64,000 nt of DNA from the NCBI GenBank assembly GCA_017607445.1, contig JAEVHH010000006.1, positions 2,604,001 to 2,668,000 of the forward strand, in the 5' to 3' direction. Numbering within the stretch: position 1 is the first letter of the stretch; the number at the start of each line of letters is the position of its first letter. Source of the stretch: Histoplasma ohiense (taxonomy: Eukaryota > Ascomycota > Eurotiomycetes > Onygenales > Ajellomycetaceae). The translations under genes and the position numbers were made by a program. The notes beneath the pieces were generated by a model that was given only the letters and a program-made list of their open reading frames with translations, ran no database searches and was not told where the DNA came from. Positions 45,171-55,911 of the stretch are shown piece by piece.

Positions 45171-46617
45171 ATGCTTTCTTATATTTCACGACGCCATCGG
45201 GCGTTGTTCCTACTTACTATTCTACTCCTCACATGTCTCGCGGCGACCAAGAGCTCACGCGAGCAGATACCCGTTGAACAGCTCTCAGCGTCAGAGATAG
45301 AAGCCAAGTTGCAAGTACGAAACACCTTCATTTACCGATTTTGAAACTGAATGGCGGAACATCATAAATGATTGATCCATTGAACTAGGAATGCCCTTTT
45401 GTCCAAGAACTGAACGCGCACAAACTTGCAACAAACCCCGAATCCACAGGCTTCACCTCTCAACTCTTCGCGGTGCTCTTCCCTGGCAGTCCAGCGGTAA
45501 ATGCTATACTAGCGACATTCTACATATCAGGACCACCCAGTATGCGTCTTATCAGCTAAGCCCTGAAACAGTTCCATTCTCACAATTGGCAGATTTCCTC
45601 CTCGCATTATGTCCTCCAAACATCGATCCTTCCTCGTTATCGATAATGGTTGCGTTTGCGGTTGGTGGACTTCTCGGCGATACTCTCTTTCATCTTCTAC
45701 CCGAGATATTCCTAGGTGAAGATTCCCCCGAACATGCACGCTTTGTCCTCGTCGAACCAAATAGAAACATTCTCCTTGGTCTTGCTATCCTCGTAGGGTT
45801 CTTGACATTCGTGGCCATGGACAAGGGGCTCCGTATCGCTACCGGGGGAGAGGATGGACATGATAATAGCCACAGCCATAGCCATGCAGTGGAAGATAGT
45901 ATGGCAATATCCTCTAGCTCCGCAACCTCCAATAGGGAGAACAAAGGCGAGCTGAAGAAGCGCAAACCAAACACCAAACCTGAGGCAAACAGTCTGTCGG
46001 AGACCGACGGGAGGGAAATAAACCCGAGCACAAAGCTAGGTGGATATCTCAACCTAATCGCGGACTTCACTCATAATATTACCGACGGGCTCGCCGTGTC
46101 CTCATCTTTCTACGCCTCCCCAACCATCGGCGCAACAACGACTGTTGCAGTTTTCTTTCATGAAATCCCCCATGAGGTCGGCGACTTTGCACTACTGATC
46201 CAATCTGGCTTTTCCAAGCGGAAGGCAATGGGTGCCCAATTCCTCACTGCCATTGGAGCGTTCCTAGGAACCTTCATTGGAATCGCGGTTCAAGAGTTTG
46301 GCAACAACAGCGAAGTAGGAGACTTCTCGGATTCTGGGGCGAGGGCGTTGCGAACAGGCCTTCTTGGCACGAGTTTGACAATGAAAGATATGCTTCTTCC
46401 ATTCACTGCGGGAACATTTTTGTATGTGGGCACTGTTGCAGTTATTCCTGAGCTATTGGAGACGGGCAGGGATAAAGGGCATGAGTTGAGCAAGGCAGTT
46501 AAACAATTTATTGCAATGGCAGCTGGGGCGGGAATTATGCTTTGGTAAGTTGGGTTGAGGATTATATATTTGTTTTAGTTTACTGACTATTTTCTGTCTA
46601 GCATATCGTGGGCTTGA
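45171..46617 (+). CDS. ZIP family zinc transporter, KE4/Yke4 (LIV-1) subfamily
   Basis: Exons 45171-45314, 45389-45539, 45593-46544 and 46602-46617 give 420 residues. An N-terminal signal segment (ALFLLTILLLTCLAATKSS) is followed by a luminal region and the first helices (VAFAVGGLLGDTLFHLLPEI). A cytosolic or luminal His-rich loop (GHDNSHSHSHAVED, about 210-225) leads into a charged variable region. The metal-path helices contain HNITDGLAVSSSF (about 258) and HEIPHEVGDFALL (about 287), the diagnostic LIV-1/KE4 pair. Members export zinc from the ER/secretory lumen to the cytosol. The last exon encodes only five codons plus a part codon, giving ..GIMLC-I-S-W-A, and would be missed without splicing. 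Confidence 0.93.
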
Positions 46618-47838
46618 TTGAGGCATCGTTTGAAGTGAATATGACCAACAGGAATAAGAAGAGCTTGACTAACTCGGTCAATGACTCAGTGACCGTTTCC
46701 TCGCAGCAGTTTGGACACACCTTTTTTTAAGGAATATATTCCCAGATCCCGATGATTAACAAATCTTTTGAATTTAGAGTTCTGCCCTTGTGAAACGAGG
46801 AACGAAAGGGTGCTTTTGGTACTTCTTCAAAGCTGTCTTTTTTTTGTGTAGATCACTATTTAAATTTAAAAATACCTCAATTGTATATAGTTACACCATC
46901 TTCACCGCGTTCACCTCACCCACCTTGTCACAACATTTAACACCACGATAACGTTAGTATCTAATAACGACATAACAACATAATTCTTGCTGAGGATGCC
47001 TACATAAATTACGAAGGTCCTATGTACTCTATCTCTCTCTTGGTGGGCATATAAGTTATGGCAGTTGGAATGTTGGAGATAATCATGTTATTACGGCAGA
47101 ACTTTTTTTGAGAAATATACGTAGTAACGACACAGCCAACAAGTGTATTGCGTTATGCCTACCTACCCATGAGATATAGTCTAGTATGTGAGCATGAGTT
47201 AGAATAATGCGGCTCCAATCTTTGTACAGTACATTCTTATATTCAGAAATTCTAAGTGTAAATATCAACTTATTTTGAGTGTTCTTACCTTTTGAAAATC
47301 AGTGACAAGTCAGTGAAGAGCCGAAGCACTATATGAGGTTCCTGGTTTGAGTATACATGATTAATTGTATTACTACTTGTATAAATAAAAAACACTGCTG
47401 ATTTGAAATGATGAAAGCTGTGATCTACTATAGCAGCTGGTCTTGTATAGTGAATTTTATCATATATATAGTTATATGAAGCCTGCGTACAACATCTAGA
47501 CAAGACTTGCATCTCTATATCAATGTCTACGACTAGTAGTCATATAGTGAGGTCAAGCAGGTCAATCAGTTTGATAGGAATAACTGAATTGAGTTTTATA
47601 TCACATGGGTACATGGCTGAGAAAGTGGTCAAGTACGTTATTGTGGGAAGAAAAACCATGAGATACTCCGTGACCAAAAGGAAGCAAATTAAAATTGAAG
47701 TGTAAAAAGGTCCAAAGCGGATCAAGAATTACGGAAAGGAAACAAATAGATGAAATATGAGGCGCCAAAATACTTAGAGTAAACCCGTATTTCTAATTGA
47801 TAGAGAATCAATGTCAAGTATGTTGAATACAAATCAGT
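46618..47838. other. AT-rich intergenic region between convergent genes
   Basis: About 1.2 kb, strongly AT-rich, between the zinc transporter and the end of the ANP1 gene. Only short frames; nothing supported. Confidence 0.6.
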
Positions 47839-49071
47839 TTACTCGTTATAATGATACACCTGTAAGGAAAATGAAAAAAATTAGCGACAGATGCAACACA
47901 CACTGGTATGATGTATCAGCTTCTCTAAGTAGGAAAAAGATGGGGAACTCACAAAATAATTAGGTAATCCAAAGCACTTCCACCCGAGTCTTCGTGCCAT
48001 CTTTGCAAAACCCTCCGTTTCTACTAGATGGTAGAAAGGGAAGGCAGGGAACATTGCGCCATCGCGATGAACGTCCGCCTTTACCATCAGAGCTGTTCCC
48101 CCGACTCCGTCAAGTGATATTATTACATCGCTATTCCGGTTTGGAGAGAGGTCAGCCATGTGAGCCATCAGTTTTCTGTAGGTTGGCATTTCTGCATATC
48201 CCTCCAGCAGAATTTCATCAGGGCCCATATCCTTGGCGAGTTCCTGTGCCTGCAAACTGTCTACCCATGAATTGTAATCGTATGGCCGTATTTCCATCTG
48301 CTTTGTGTCTGGATGTTGGAAACGTTGATAGCAGTTCGGTACGATGATGGGCTTGTTGTGTTTTGTCAGATCTTGAATCAGGCTCGCAGGGGTCTCGATA
48401 ATATCGGCGTCGAGCCAGAGGACCCAGGATGTCGACGGCCCCAATGTTGTAAAGAGAAGGCTGTTCCGCGCCCGACTCATAGCCTCCCGTCGTTTCTTTT
48501 GATTTTCCATTTTGTGTCGTTCCTTTTCATCCTGAGATGGAATTGGGGGGTCGAAATCTTGCCGTAGGATAGTAATGCTAGCAAATCTATCATCGACCGG
48601 TCCTGACTGGGTGTTTTTAATAGCAGCCTGCAATGCTGATACCGCAGCATTCCCATCCCGCGTTTTCGGGATAATAAATCCCAGAGAGATGTATTGATGT
48701 GGGAATGAGAGTTTCACCAAATTGTCCCAGTATTCTGTGTAGAATCTAGCTAGCGGCGTAAGAATGAGCACACGCTCATGGTTTTTGACCGAGTCTGTTG
48801 TCGCAGTGTTGTTATTCATATTATATCGGACTACTGGGGGCGGCGCAGGACGGCCATTTGATTTCATCGGGGATTCCTTGAAGAAGGGTTTGGAAGGAGG
48901 AGAGAGAACGCTCGCAGCCGCATAGTTTTTCCGTTCTTGGAAAGTGGACGCAGTGGCAGAAGTCGAAGGAGAGAAGATAAAGAAAAGGAACCCAACCGTG
49001 AGTAGACCAGCTAGAATGAGGGTAATAGGGTTCGTTCTGCGCAGTGAGCGTGGGATGGCCATGGCGGCCAT
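47839..49071 (-). CDS. ANP1: Mannan polymerase II complex subunit ANP1 (GT62 alpha-1,6-mannosyltransferase)
   Basis: Exons 49071-47953 and 47859-47839 give 379 residues. Type II Golgi membrane topology: short cytosolic N-terminus, anchor ITLILAGLLTVGFLFFIF (about 16-33), Ser/Pro stem, then the Anp1/Mnn9/Van1 domain. Landmarks are RVLILTPLARFYTEYWDNL, the long NSLLFTTLGPSTSWVLWLDA with DxD-type metal motif D-A-D (about 219), LLEGYAEMPTYRKLMAHM, and DGVGGTALMVKADVHRDGAM. The protein extends the alpha-1,6-mannose backbone of N-glycan outer chains as part of M-Pol II. The 21-nt second exon supplies the conserved ending VYHYNE; without it the frame runs on into unrelated sequence. A second in-frame ATG lies three codons in. 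Confidence 0.95.
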
Positions 49072-50438
49072 TTGAGGAGGGGAAGCAGCCCGGTTTTAAC
49101 GGATAGGAGGTCGGGGCGAGAAAAACAGAGCTAAAGGATATGAGGAATGAATTTTAGTAATTATATTAACTATCGCGCCGGGCTCGCTTGTTATTCAATA
49201 TGCTGTGGACATATTTCAAGGGGCGCATAAACAAGGTCTAGAAGAATTATAGCAGTTATACGCTGGACAAGGCGTCAATAATATTCAAGAAGAGAAGTCA
49301 TATATTCGAAGAAAAGAAGAAAGGAAGAAACACCTATCCCGCAGTATAATAAATAAATAATGGAATGTGCGGGAGGCGAAGCAGAATTGATGAAATAGTG
49401 GAGGGAGAAGAATCGAAAACGCCGACAATGAAATCGTCAAAGTCGGTGGTTTGTTTGTTTCACCACGTTTGTCACTAGTTAAATATATATTATAAATATT
49501 TATATTGAGTTATTTAAGATGCCCCCCTGATCCCGACCCACGGAAAGGCAGGGGATTTCAGGAATTTCTTGCGACAACGACGCACTGGAGAAAAAATATT
49601 TCAAATAATAACGAGAAAGAGTGCTATGTTGTCTGCACGCGATGTATTTATGTCCGTCTGTAGCCATTTCAGATAAAGCAGAAAATTGACCTGGGTTATC
49701 TTATTTTACCGTTTTGAGTCTCTCTGCCGTCCATTCCCACGATCAGATTTCGTCGCTATGGTCGAGGATGTATCCGTGGAACATGGCCCAGTGTTGATCG
49801 CTTTCTGCCAATTCGTTTGAAAGGGCCAATATTAACTTCCCATCCAGTACTGAATCTTCTACAGGCGAGCCCTCCGCACTGAAGTGCATGGTAGCACGTA
49901 CAGTACCATCAGGGTGGCTCCTCACAGCTCGTGGGTGGGTGGTATGTATGACCAGGTAATCAATGATAGCTGGTTATATGAAATAACATCCCCATACGCA
50001 TTATTGCTCATCGAGATGGATTTCTTACTCTGATTATGCGACAATTTGCGGCAATTTGCGTAACTTTTGCTAGTCAGCTTTTCTCAAATATTCCCACTCC
50101 CCCTTGAGAAATTGGTCAAATCGGGGTTATCAACCGATTTCAAAATGTAAAATCAAGAATTTCTACACTTATAACTTATATATTGCGTTCTCAAAGCCAT
50201 CCAGCCCTCATATACAGACTCATTAAATAAAATAGTTTTCCTTATGTTCAGTGATCGCGGATTTTTCCATATATTTGAAGAGCCAGCGGACCCAGACTTC
50301 ATATCTTCCGACATCGCCTGGAGGATCAATTTGCCTCAGTAACCTATAAAATAAACCAACCTGTTGTACTGCTGTGCCTTAATGATGATTCTGCTCTTCT
50401 CGGAGACTCACTCACTCACCTCACCCACCTCACCCGCC
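49072..50438. other. Intergenic region with a possible coding fragment
   Basis: About 1.4 kb between two minus-strand genes. AT-rich apart from 49743-49970, which carries a protein-like minus-strand fragment (see its own entry). Confidence 0.5.
49743..49970 (-). pseudogene. Protein-like fragment, possibly a terminal exon or relic
   Basis: Minus-strand open stretch of about 75 codons ending in TGA at 49743. It contains IIDYLVIHTTHPRAVRSH, DGTVRATMHFSAEGSPVED and ALSNELAESDQHWAMFHGYI, and looks like folded soluble protein. It follows a possible acceptor (AACCAG) at 49971. A possible donor GTAAGA lies upstream near 50027, but the frame before it meets a stop with no ATG. Family not recognised. 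It could be a relic or a gene with an unseen first exon. Confidence 0.35.
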
Positions 50439-51578
50439 TCACCCAATTTGGAAATCTAAAACTTCTCCCTCCCTCTTCACCCCCCAGCTTTTAATCCCCA
50501 GCGCCACGGCCTCCGCAAAATCTCTATCAAACCTCTCCCCGCTCTCCTGGTAGGCCACCCGTCCATTCCTCCATGTCACCCAGCTTTCCGCAAACAATCC
50601 CTCGCTCGCTCTCACCAACCCAAGCGCCACATCCACAATATCGGCCCTGTCCTCAGACCAATAAAAGACCGTCGCCCCGCACGTTCCACAAAACGCTCTC
50701 CTCACCCCTTTCGAAGACTCGAACGTCTTTGACGTACCGATGATCAACTCAGTTCCAACAACTGGCTCCAGCAGTTGCAGCGGTAGGAACGTCCACGCGG
50801 TCACATGTGTGCCGTTCAGTAAGCGGCAGTCATCGCAGAGATCAAGGCAGGCAAGCCACTTGCGCGGGTCGGTGGGTGAGACGAATTTGTTCAGCTCGGA
50901 ATTACCGAGGATGCCTTGGGTGGGGCGAGGGAAGGTGAAAGACACTCCGCCGCAGTGGCATTCGCAACGCAACCGCTCCTCTTTACCATCCGCGTTCCCA
51001 AATTCAGCCTGAGGGGGTTCTGGGGGTGTGGGAAGGATCCTGTTGGCATTTGGTGGGAGGAAGTGACCTGTGTAAATTTCCATATCGCGCCCGCTGATAC
51101 GAGGGAGGAGTTGATGCAATCCCACCTTTCCCGGGGCGGAGTCGGTGAAGATATGTTTGTCGATTTGAAAATTGGATGGGCTGTGGTCAGTGAAGATGGA
51201 GGTGGAGATGGTCCAGTGTCGATTGTCAGCTGCATCTTCCTTTTCCTTATCCTCTTTGCTATTGATAGGCTTTGCGGGCCAGATGTCACCGATTTGACAG
51301 CCGCATGTACTACAGAAGACACGATCGGAAAGAGCACCACTAGTATGTCTGTAGCTGGTCAGGTTATGTGGGCCTGAGGGTGCAACCCATTGTGGAGTTA
51401 TACCAGCGGGCAGTGGCGCGTGGAAGACGCATGGTGCTCCATGAGTGAAGCGGCAGATGCCACAATGGCAGAGGTGTGTGCGTAGCGGGAGGGAAGTGAT
51501 GGGAATAGTGAGCTTGTAGTGCACAGCACGGCAAAAGCAGTGAGCCGTGAGGGTTTTGGTGGGGGTTTGAGCTGCCAT
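50439..51578 (-). CDS. Tandem GFA/CENP-V domain protein (Mss4-like zinc fold)
   Basis: Single exon, 379 residues, ATG at 51578. Two zinc-binding GFA modules lie in series. Module one has Cys14, Cys16, the CHCGICR cluster (37-42) and FCSTCG (89-92). Module two (about 205-340) has CECHCGGVSF, LCDDCRLLNGT and FCGTCGATVFYW. Family members bind zinc; the founding bacterial enzyme (Gfa) was described as aiding glutathione-formaldehyde adduct formation, but for most fungal homologues the substrate is unknown. A charged Lys/Glu/Asp linker (about 105-120) interrupts module one. The tandem arrangement with all cysteine clusters kept suggests both modules work. Confidence 0.92.
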   Translation of the reverse strand: MAAQTPTKTLTAHCFCRAVHYKLTIPITSLPLRTHLCHCGICRFTHGAPCVFHAPLPAGITPQWVAPSGPHNLTSYRHTSGALSDRVFCSTCGCQIGDIWPAKPINSKEDKEKEDAADNRHWTISTSIFTDHSPSNFQIDKHIFTDSAPGKVGLHQLLPRISGRDMEIYTGHFLPPNANRILPTPPEPPQAEFGNADGKEERLRCECHCGGVSFTFPRPTQGILGNSELNKFVSPTDPRKWLACLDLCDDCRLLNGTHVTAWTFLPLQLLEPVVGTELIIGTSKTFESSKGVRRAFCGTCGATVFYWSEDRADIVDVALGLVRASEGLFAESWVTWRNGRVAYQESGERFDRDFAEAVALGIKSWGVKREGEVLDFQIG

Positions 51579-52148
51579 CTTCTCTCTTGCGTTGCTTTCT
51601 AGCCTCTTTGTAGGAAGTATAGGTAGCTATGCTAACGTCTCAAGAGGATGTGATGCGGTTATCACTCATCAATATGGTTATATTTGGTCGACCCATATGT
51701 TGCCTGAATTACCAGGAAGCAAATAACCCTCGCGGATACTCGGGCAATGTTGCGTTCGCTAGCGCTAGCGAAGGATCGCATCGTCGATTTGAATATCAAA
51801 TTAGCAGGGGCGTGACAAAAGTATGCCGGCTGCCACACAGCAAGGATGCTGGAAAGTTTGATATTTGCTCGTTACCCCATAAACCAATGTTGATTCCCGC
51901 TTCTCTCACCGTAATAGTCGCTGATCTAAACCCCACTGCAAAAAACCCCACAACAAAAGTGATGATTGATACATCAGGATCAGCTTAGATGTATATGCCC
52001 ATGTGGGGAAAAAGCAGAAACTTTCATTTATCCCGTTTGCTGCTGGAACTTGTATGATTGTTGAAATGTTGTTCGTCTTGCTTTACTTTAATTTTTGGAA
52101 CCCAAAATTAGAACTCTGAATTCCAATATCGCGATGCAATGGGCATCA
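51579..52148. other. Intergenic region
   Basis: 570 bases between the GFA gene start and the end of the WD-repeat gene. A plus-strand 119-codon frame (51629-51988, ATG) has no domain and lies in the GFA promoter; I do not call it. Confidence 0.45.
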
Positions 52149-55100
52149 TCATGCCATCCTCAAGAACCACAAATCTACCCCGACTCCGCAAAGAAGTAAA
52201 CAAATTTTCAATGTCCTCAGCTCATTGTTGTCACCCCTGCCAATATGCGTTCTGAAGCTGCTCATCGACGACATATCTGCTACTGAAGTGTACACATCTT
52301 GCAACAGGGATACGCGAATTCCATCCTCGCCAGATCTCGCAAAGTCCAATTCAACTAACCAGAGTTTAAGACGCTGGTCGTTTCCAGTCGATGCGATGAG
52401 CAACTCAAATACGGCATAATCTTGCTGGCGCATACTTACTAGTCGGGCCGGCTTCTCCAGGACAGACATAGCAGTTACAGCCGACGCGTGTGCTTGGGGT
52501 AGTGATATTGTAGAAAATGAATTTTTGGCACGGTCCGAGTTCGCACCGTTGCCTAATCCAAGGCGGGAAACTGAAATGGCATTATCGTCCCCGCCAGTCA
52601 CAATTAGACATTCTCCGTTAGATAAAGGAGATATCTCCATGGCTTTGACGCTGCTTTGATGAATGCAGTACCGATGTTGCCAGTTTATCGACCGCGGCTC
52701 TGTTGACGTCTTGGTTCCTTTGGGTTGCCTTAACCCGTCGTTAGAAAGATAATATATATCATTCAAGCTTTCGGAGATGTCCCATGTGGCAATATATCCG
52801 TCTGTGGAAGCAGTAATCAATGATAGCCCTAAGGTCGAGTTGGAGAAGTATATCTCTGTAAGGCAGTTTGCCGTGTATCGGCCTTTGCTGAGATGAATAA
52901 ACGAACCACCGGAAGCGGCGGAGACGTAGTGGAAAATCTTGCTTGTTAGCTAGCATCGATCACAGAAACAAGGGTCATTCTTACATTGACAGTTGAGTTA
53001 GAATACGCTAAGCAGAGCAGGAACGAATTTTCTGTCTCATCGTGGGTGGCGGTCTGCAGTACATCAAAACTTGTGATCCGTAAGTCGGAATCTTCTGCTG
53101 TCTTTGGACATTCTCCCTCACAAATGGCACCAATCCCGAAGCCGCGAATAGATCGAAGTCTCCAGATATAGAATTCTTCAGTTCCCGCACTGCTGAATAA
53201 AAACTTTCCGCAAGGCGACCATTGTAGGTGTTGGATACCCGCATTGTGCTTTTTCAAACTTCGCAGGCAAGTCAAACTGGCCCGCGACTTGGAAGAAGTC
53301 ATTTCTTCGAAAATGGATATCCGAATTAAAGTGTCCTCACCTCCAGTAGCAATAATCCTATGTTGACTGCCTCCGTCTTCGAAAGGAGTCTCCGAAATAG
53401 CCGCTACTTTTACCTCTCGCCCATGGGTACCAAGCGTCACAACACGGTGTAGCACGGATGTTTTCTTAAACAAGTTAAATGTAGATGCTTTGGTCCATGC
53501 AAAAACCTCGCTTGAATCACCAGCGTGATATGGGTTGTAGGCCCAGATTCGATGAGCACCACCGCATTCAATAGTTGCTCGTTCGGTTTGGGTTGATTCA
53601 TTCCATACGATAAACTCGGTGCTTTTAAATCCGAAGAGAATCAAATGGTTCGTGGTTTTATCGAAAAAACCACCTTCAATATAGGGTCCAAATGGTGGAG
53701 CCATTTTATGAATGGTCTGTAGTGCCCATGGAGATTTCGAATCACCGGTCCCAGCTAGTGAGTGGATACAATAGTACCCATCTCTTCCCGTAGTCAAAAT
53801 TCGTTCCTCCTGGAGCTGAAGCTGTGGTAGTGGAGTGACTGACGTTACAGTGTCCCTTGCATGTAAGTTGAAAACGGTAAGCGCTGGAACACGGGGAGTA
53901 GGGTCTTTGGCATTTTTCAGGTCAAAAACACTTAGATGCCCTGTTTTAGCCCCTAATATTAAGAGAAACTTGTGTCCAATGAAAGCAGCGCTTGTCGTCA
54001 GGAATGTGGGAGGCAGATCCAGGGATATCCTCGTAAAGTTCTCAGGAAAATTTTTGTCAGGGATCAAAAATAGATTTGTGCTCGGTGTCCCCAGAGATGT
54101 TGTGACCGCAGCGATTGAAGACATAGAGTCAATGTTATTATCATATTTGGTCTGTGAGGATGCGAAAAATATGCCTGTTATCTTCTTTTCCAACTGAATC
54201 AATGTAAGGATTCCCCTAGTGTCATTTCTGTACCACCACAGAGTACCTTGCACATCACCGATCATCCCAATCCCTAGCTCTGGATGGCTAGCCATAGCAA
54301 ACTGAGATCCGGGTGAATCCAGAACCTCAATATTCTCCCAGGAGATTGTTGGGGAGTGCGACTTATCCATCAGTTGAGGCTCTATACTTTCCAGACCTGA
54401 AATGCGACCCACGTTCAGCTTACCATGGGAAGATAACCCAAGAATACAAGTTTCAGAAACGAATGCATATCGATTCAACCTGTCATCTGATTTTTGTCTC
54501 CGTGCTTTACCAGGCATGGAGCCGACGGACGCAGGGAGACGTTGTGAAAGATCATATATATCGTATGTCCGTATTCGCGACCGATGTTTAGAGGACGCCT
54601 CATTTGTCCCAATAACGAATGAGTGTACACTTCCGTCTGCACCTCCGGAGTACACTGTCGTCGAGTCCGGTGATTTATGCACTGCCATGGACCAAATATT
54701 CTTTCCAGTATGGTAGGCATGCGTTGACATATGTTGAAGAATTGTATGTTTATATGAGGAAAGGTGTTCTTCAACATGGGAGTCGCATTGCAACCTCAAG
54801 CGCCAAACTTGGCAGGAAGCATCTTCGCCGAGAGACACGAGTTTCAAACAGGCTGCTTGCGGTGAAATAGTCATATCCACGAAGCTCGCCCTCCAAATCC
54901 TAGAGGTGTGACCCCACGCTTTCGCAATACAGGCTTCCGCGTCGATATCCAAATCACCACGGAAAATATTTCCAAATCCGGTAGAGCGAGTTGCAGGTCT
55001 TGCTGCTGCCCTTTCATGTTTTTTGGTTGCAAGAGGCGAAGAACAGTCCGAAATATCCCAAATCCGTATAGTTCTGTCGTCGCTACAACTTGCCAGGAAC

Positions 55101-55911
55101 CTTCGAGTCTGGTTGCCATTCGGCCAGCGGATTTCGGGAGATATATCCACTCCAAAAATTGACCCATCGTGTCCAGTGAAGAGATGATGGATAGTAACGG
55201 AGGAGTTTTCCCAGCAAATAGATCTCTGCGTAGTAGGAAGGCGAGATGACCAAATAACTATTTCCCCAAACACCGTTCCTGCAGCGACGAGAATCTGTTC
55301 CGGTGATAGCCATGAAACATCAGCAGAATATAGGACCGACTTCAACCCCGTTCCAATCTGGCGCAGTCGAATGTCCGCCTGATATGTCATAGAGTCATCT
55401 TCCCATTCTAACTCAAAGAGAACATTATGTGCAGTTATCAAACAAGCTCTATTTGCTATGGAAGAGCTTAGATCATTGTCCTCTGGACGATAGAAATTTG
55501 TATTCAGGATCCAGTCAGGAGCTGCACACTCCGGGCTGGAAACTGAAAGTGAACAACTTCCAAGATTGGTGACCTCTAACCTGAATAGTCGGAAGGACTG
55601 ACCACCCCAAACGAGAAAGCTGGTAACATTGACAGCGGATTTCGCAAACGCCAAATTGGCAAGTTGAATACCATGGACGGTGTTTCTCTCAAATATTTGA
55701 ATCCGATCCAGCAGAGTACCACTGGCCTCATCAACTAGTTGGAGATATGGCCCATAGCCACTTAAGATAAATCTGCCATCAGAACTATCAATCACTTGAA
55801 TCGCCGTTACTGGAAGTGAGGAGTCGAGGTGCTGGAAACAATGTTAGTTTACCCGCACGCACCAGGCAACAACAGTATTATGGACATCCCAACCTCAAGC
55901 TTGTATGGCAT
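52149..55911 (-). CDS. WD-repeat protein, WDR6/Trm734 (Rtt10) family, tRNA wobble 2'-O-methylation partner
   Basis: Exons 55911-55894 (18 nt), 55831-52985 and 52937-52149 give 1217 residues. The start MPYKLEHLDSSLPVTAI and then GRFILSGYGPYLQLVDEASG match the family beginning. Many WD blades are visible, for example IFGVDISPEIRW..RFLASCSDDRTIRIWDIS, HTSRIWRASF, HNAGIQHLQWSPCGKFLFSS and LIASTGNDQRLKLW. The C-terminus GVGVDLWFLRM is typical. In yeast, Trm734 binds the methyltransferase Trm7 and directs 2'-O-methylation of position 34 in some tRNAs; WDR6 does so with FTSJ1. Intron 1 has an unusual donor GTTGGG but a good branch site; intron 2 is only 47 nt. Function is inferred from the family. 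Confidence 0.9.

Noticed and set aside
51629..51988. 119-codon plus-strand ORF with ATG
   Set aside because: Located in the promoter of the GFA gene; no motif seen.
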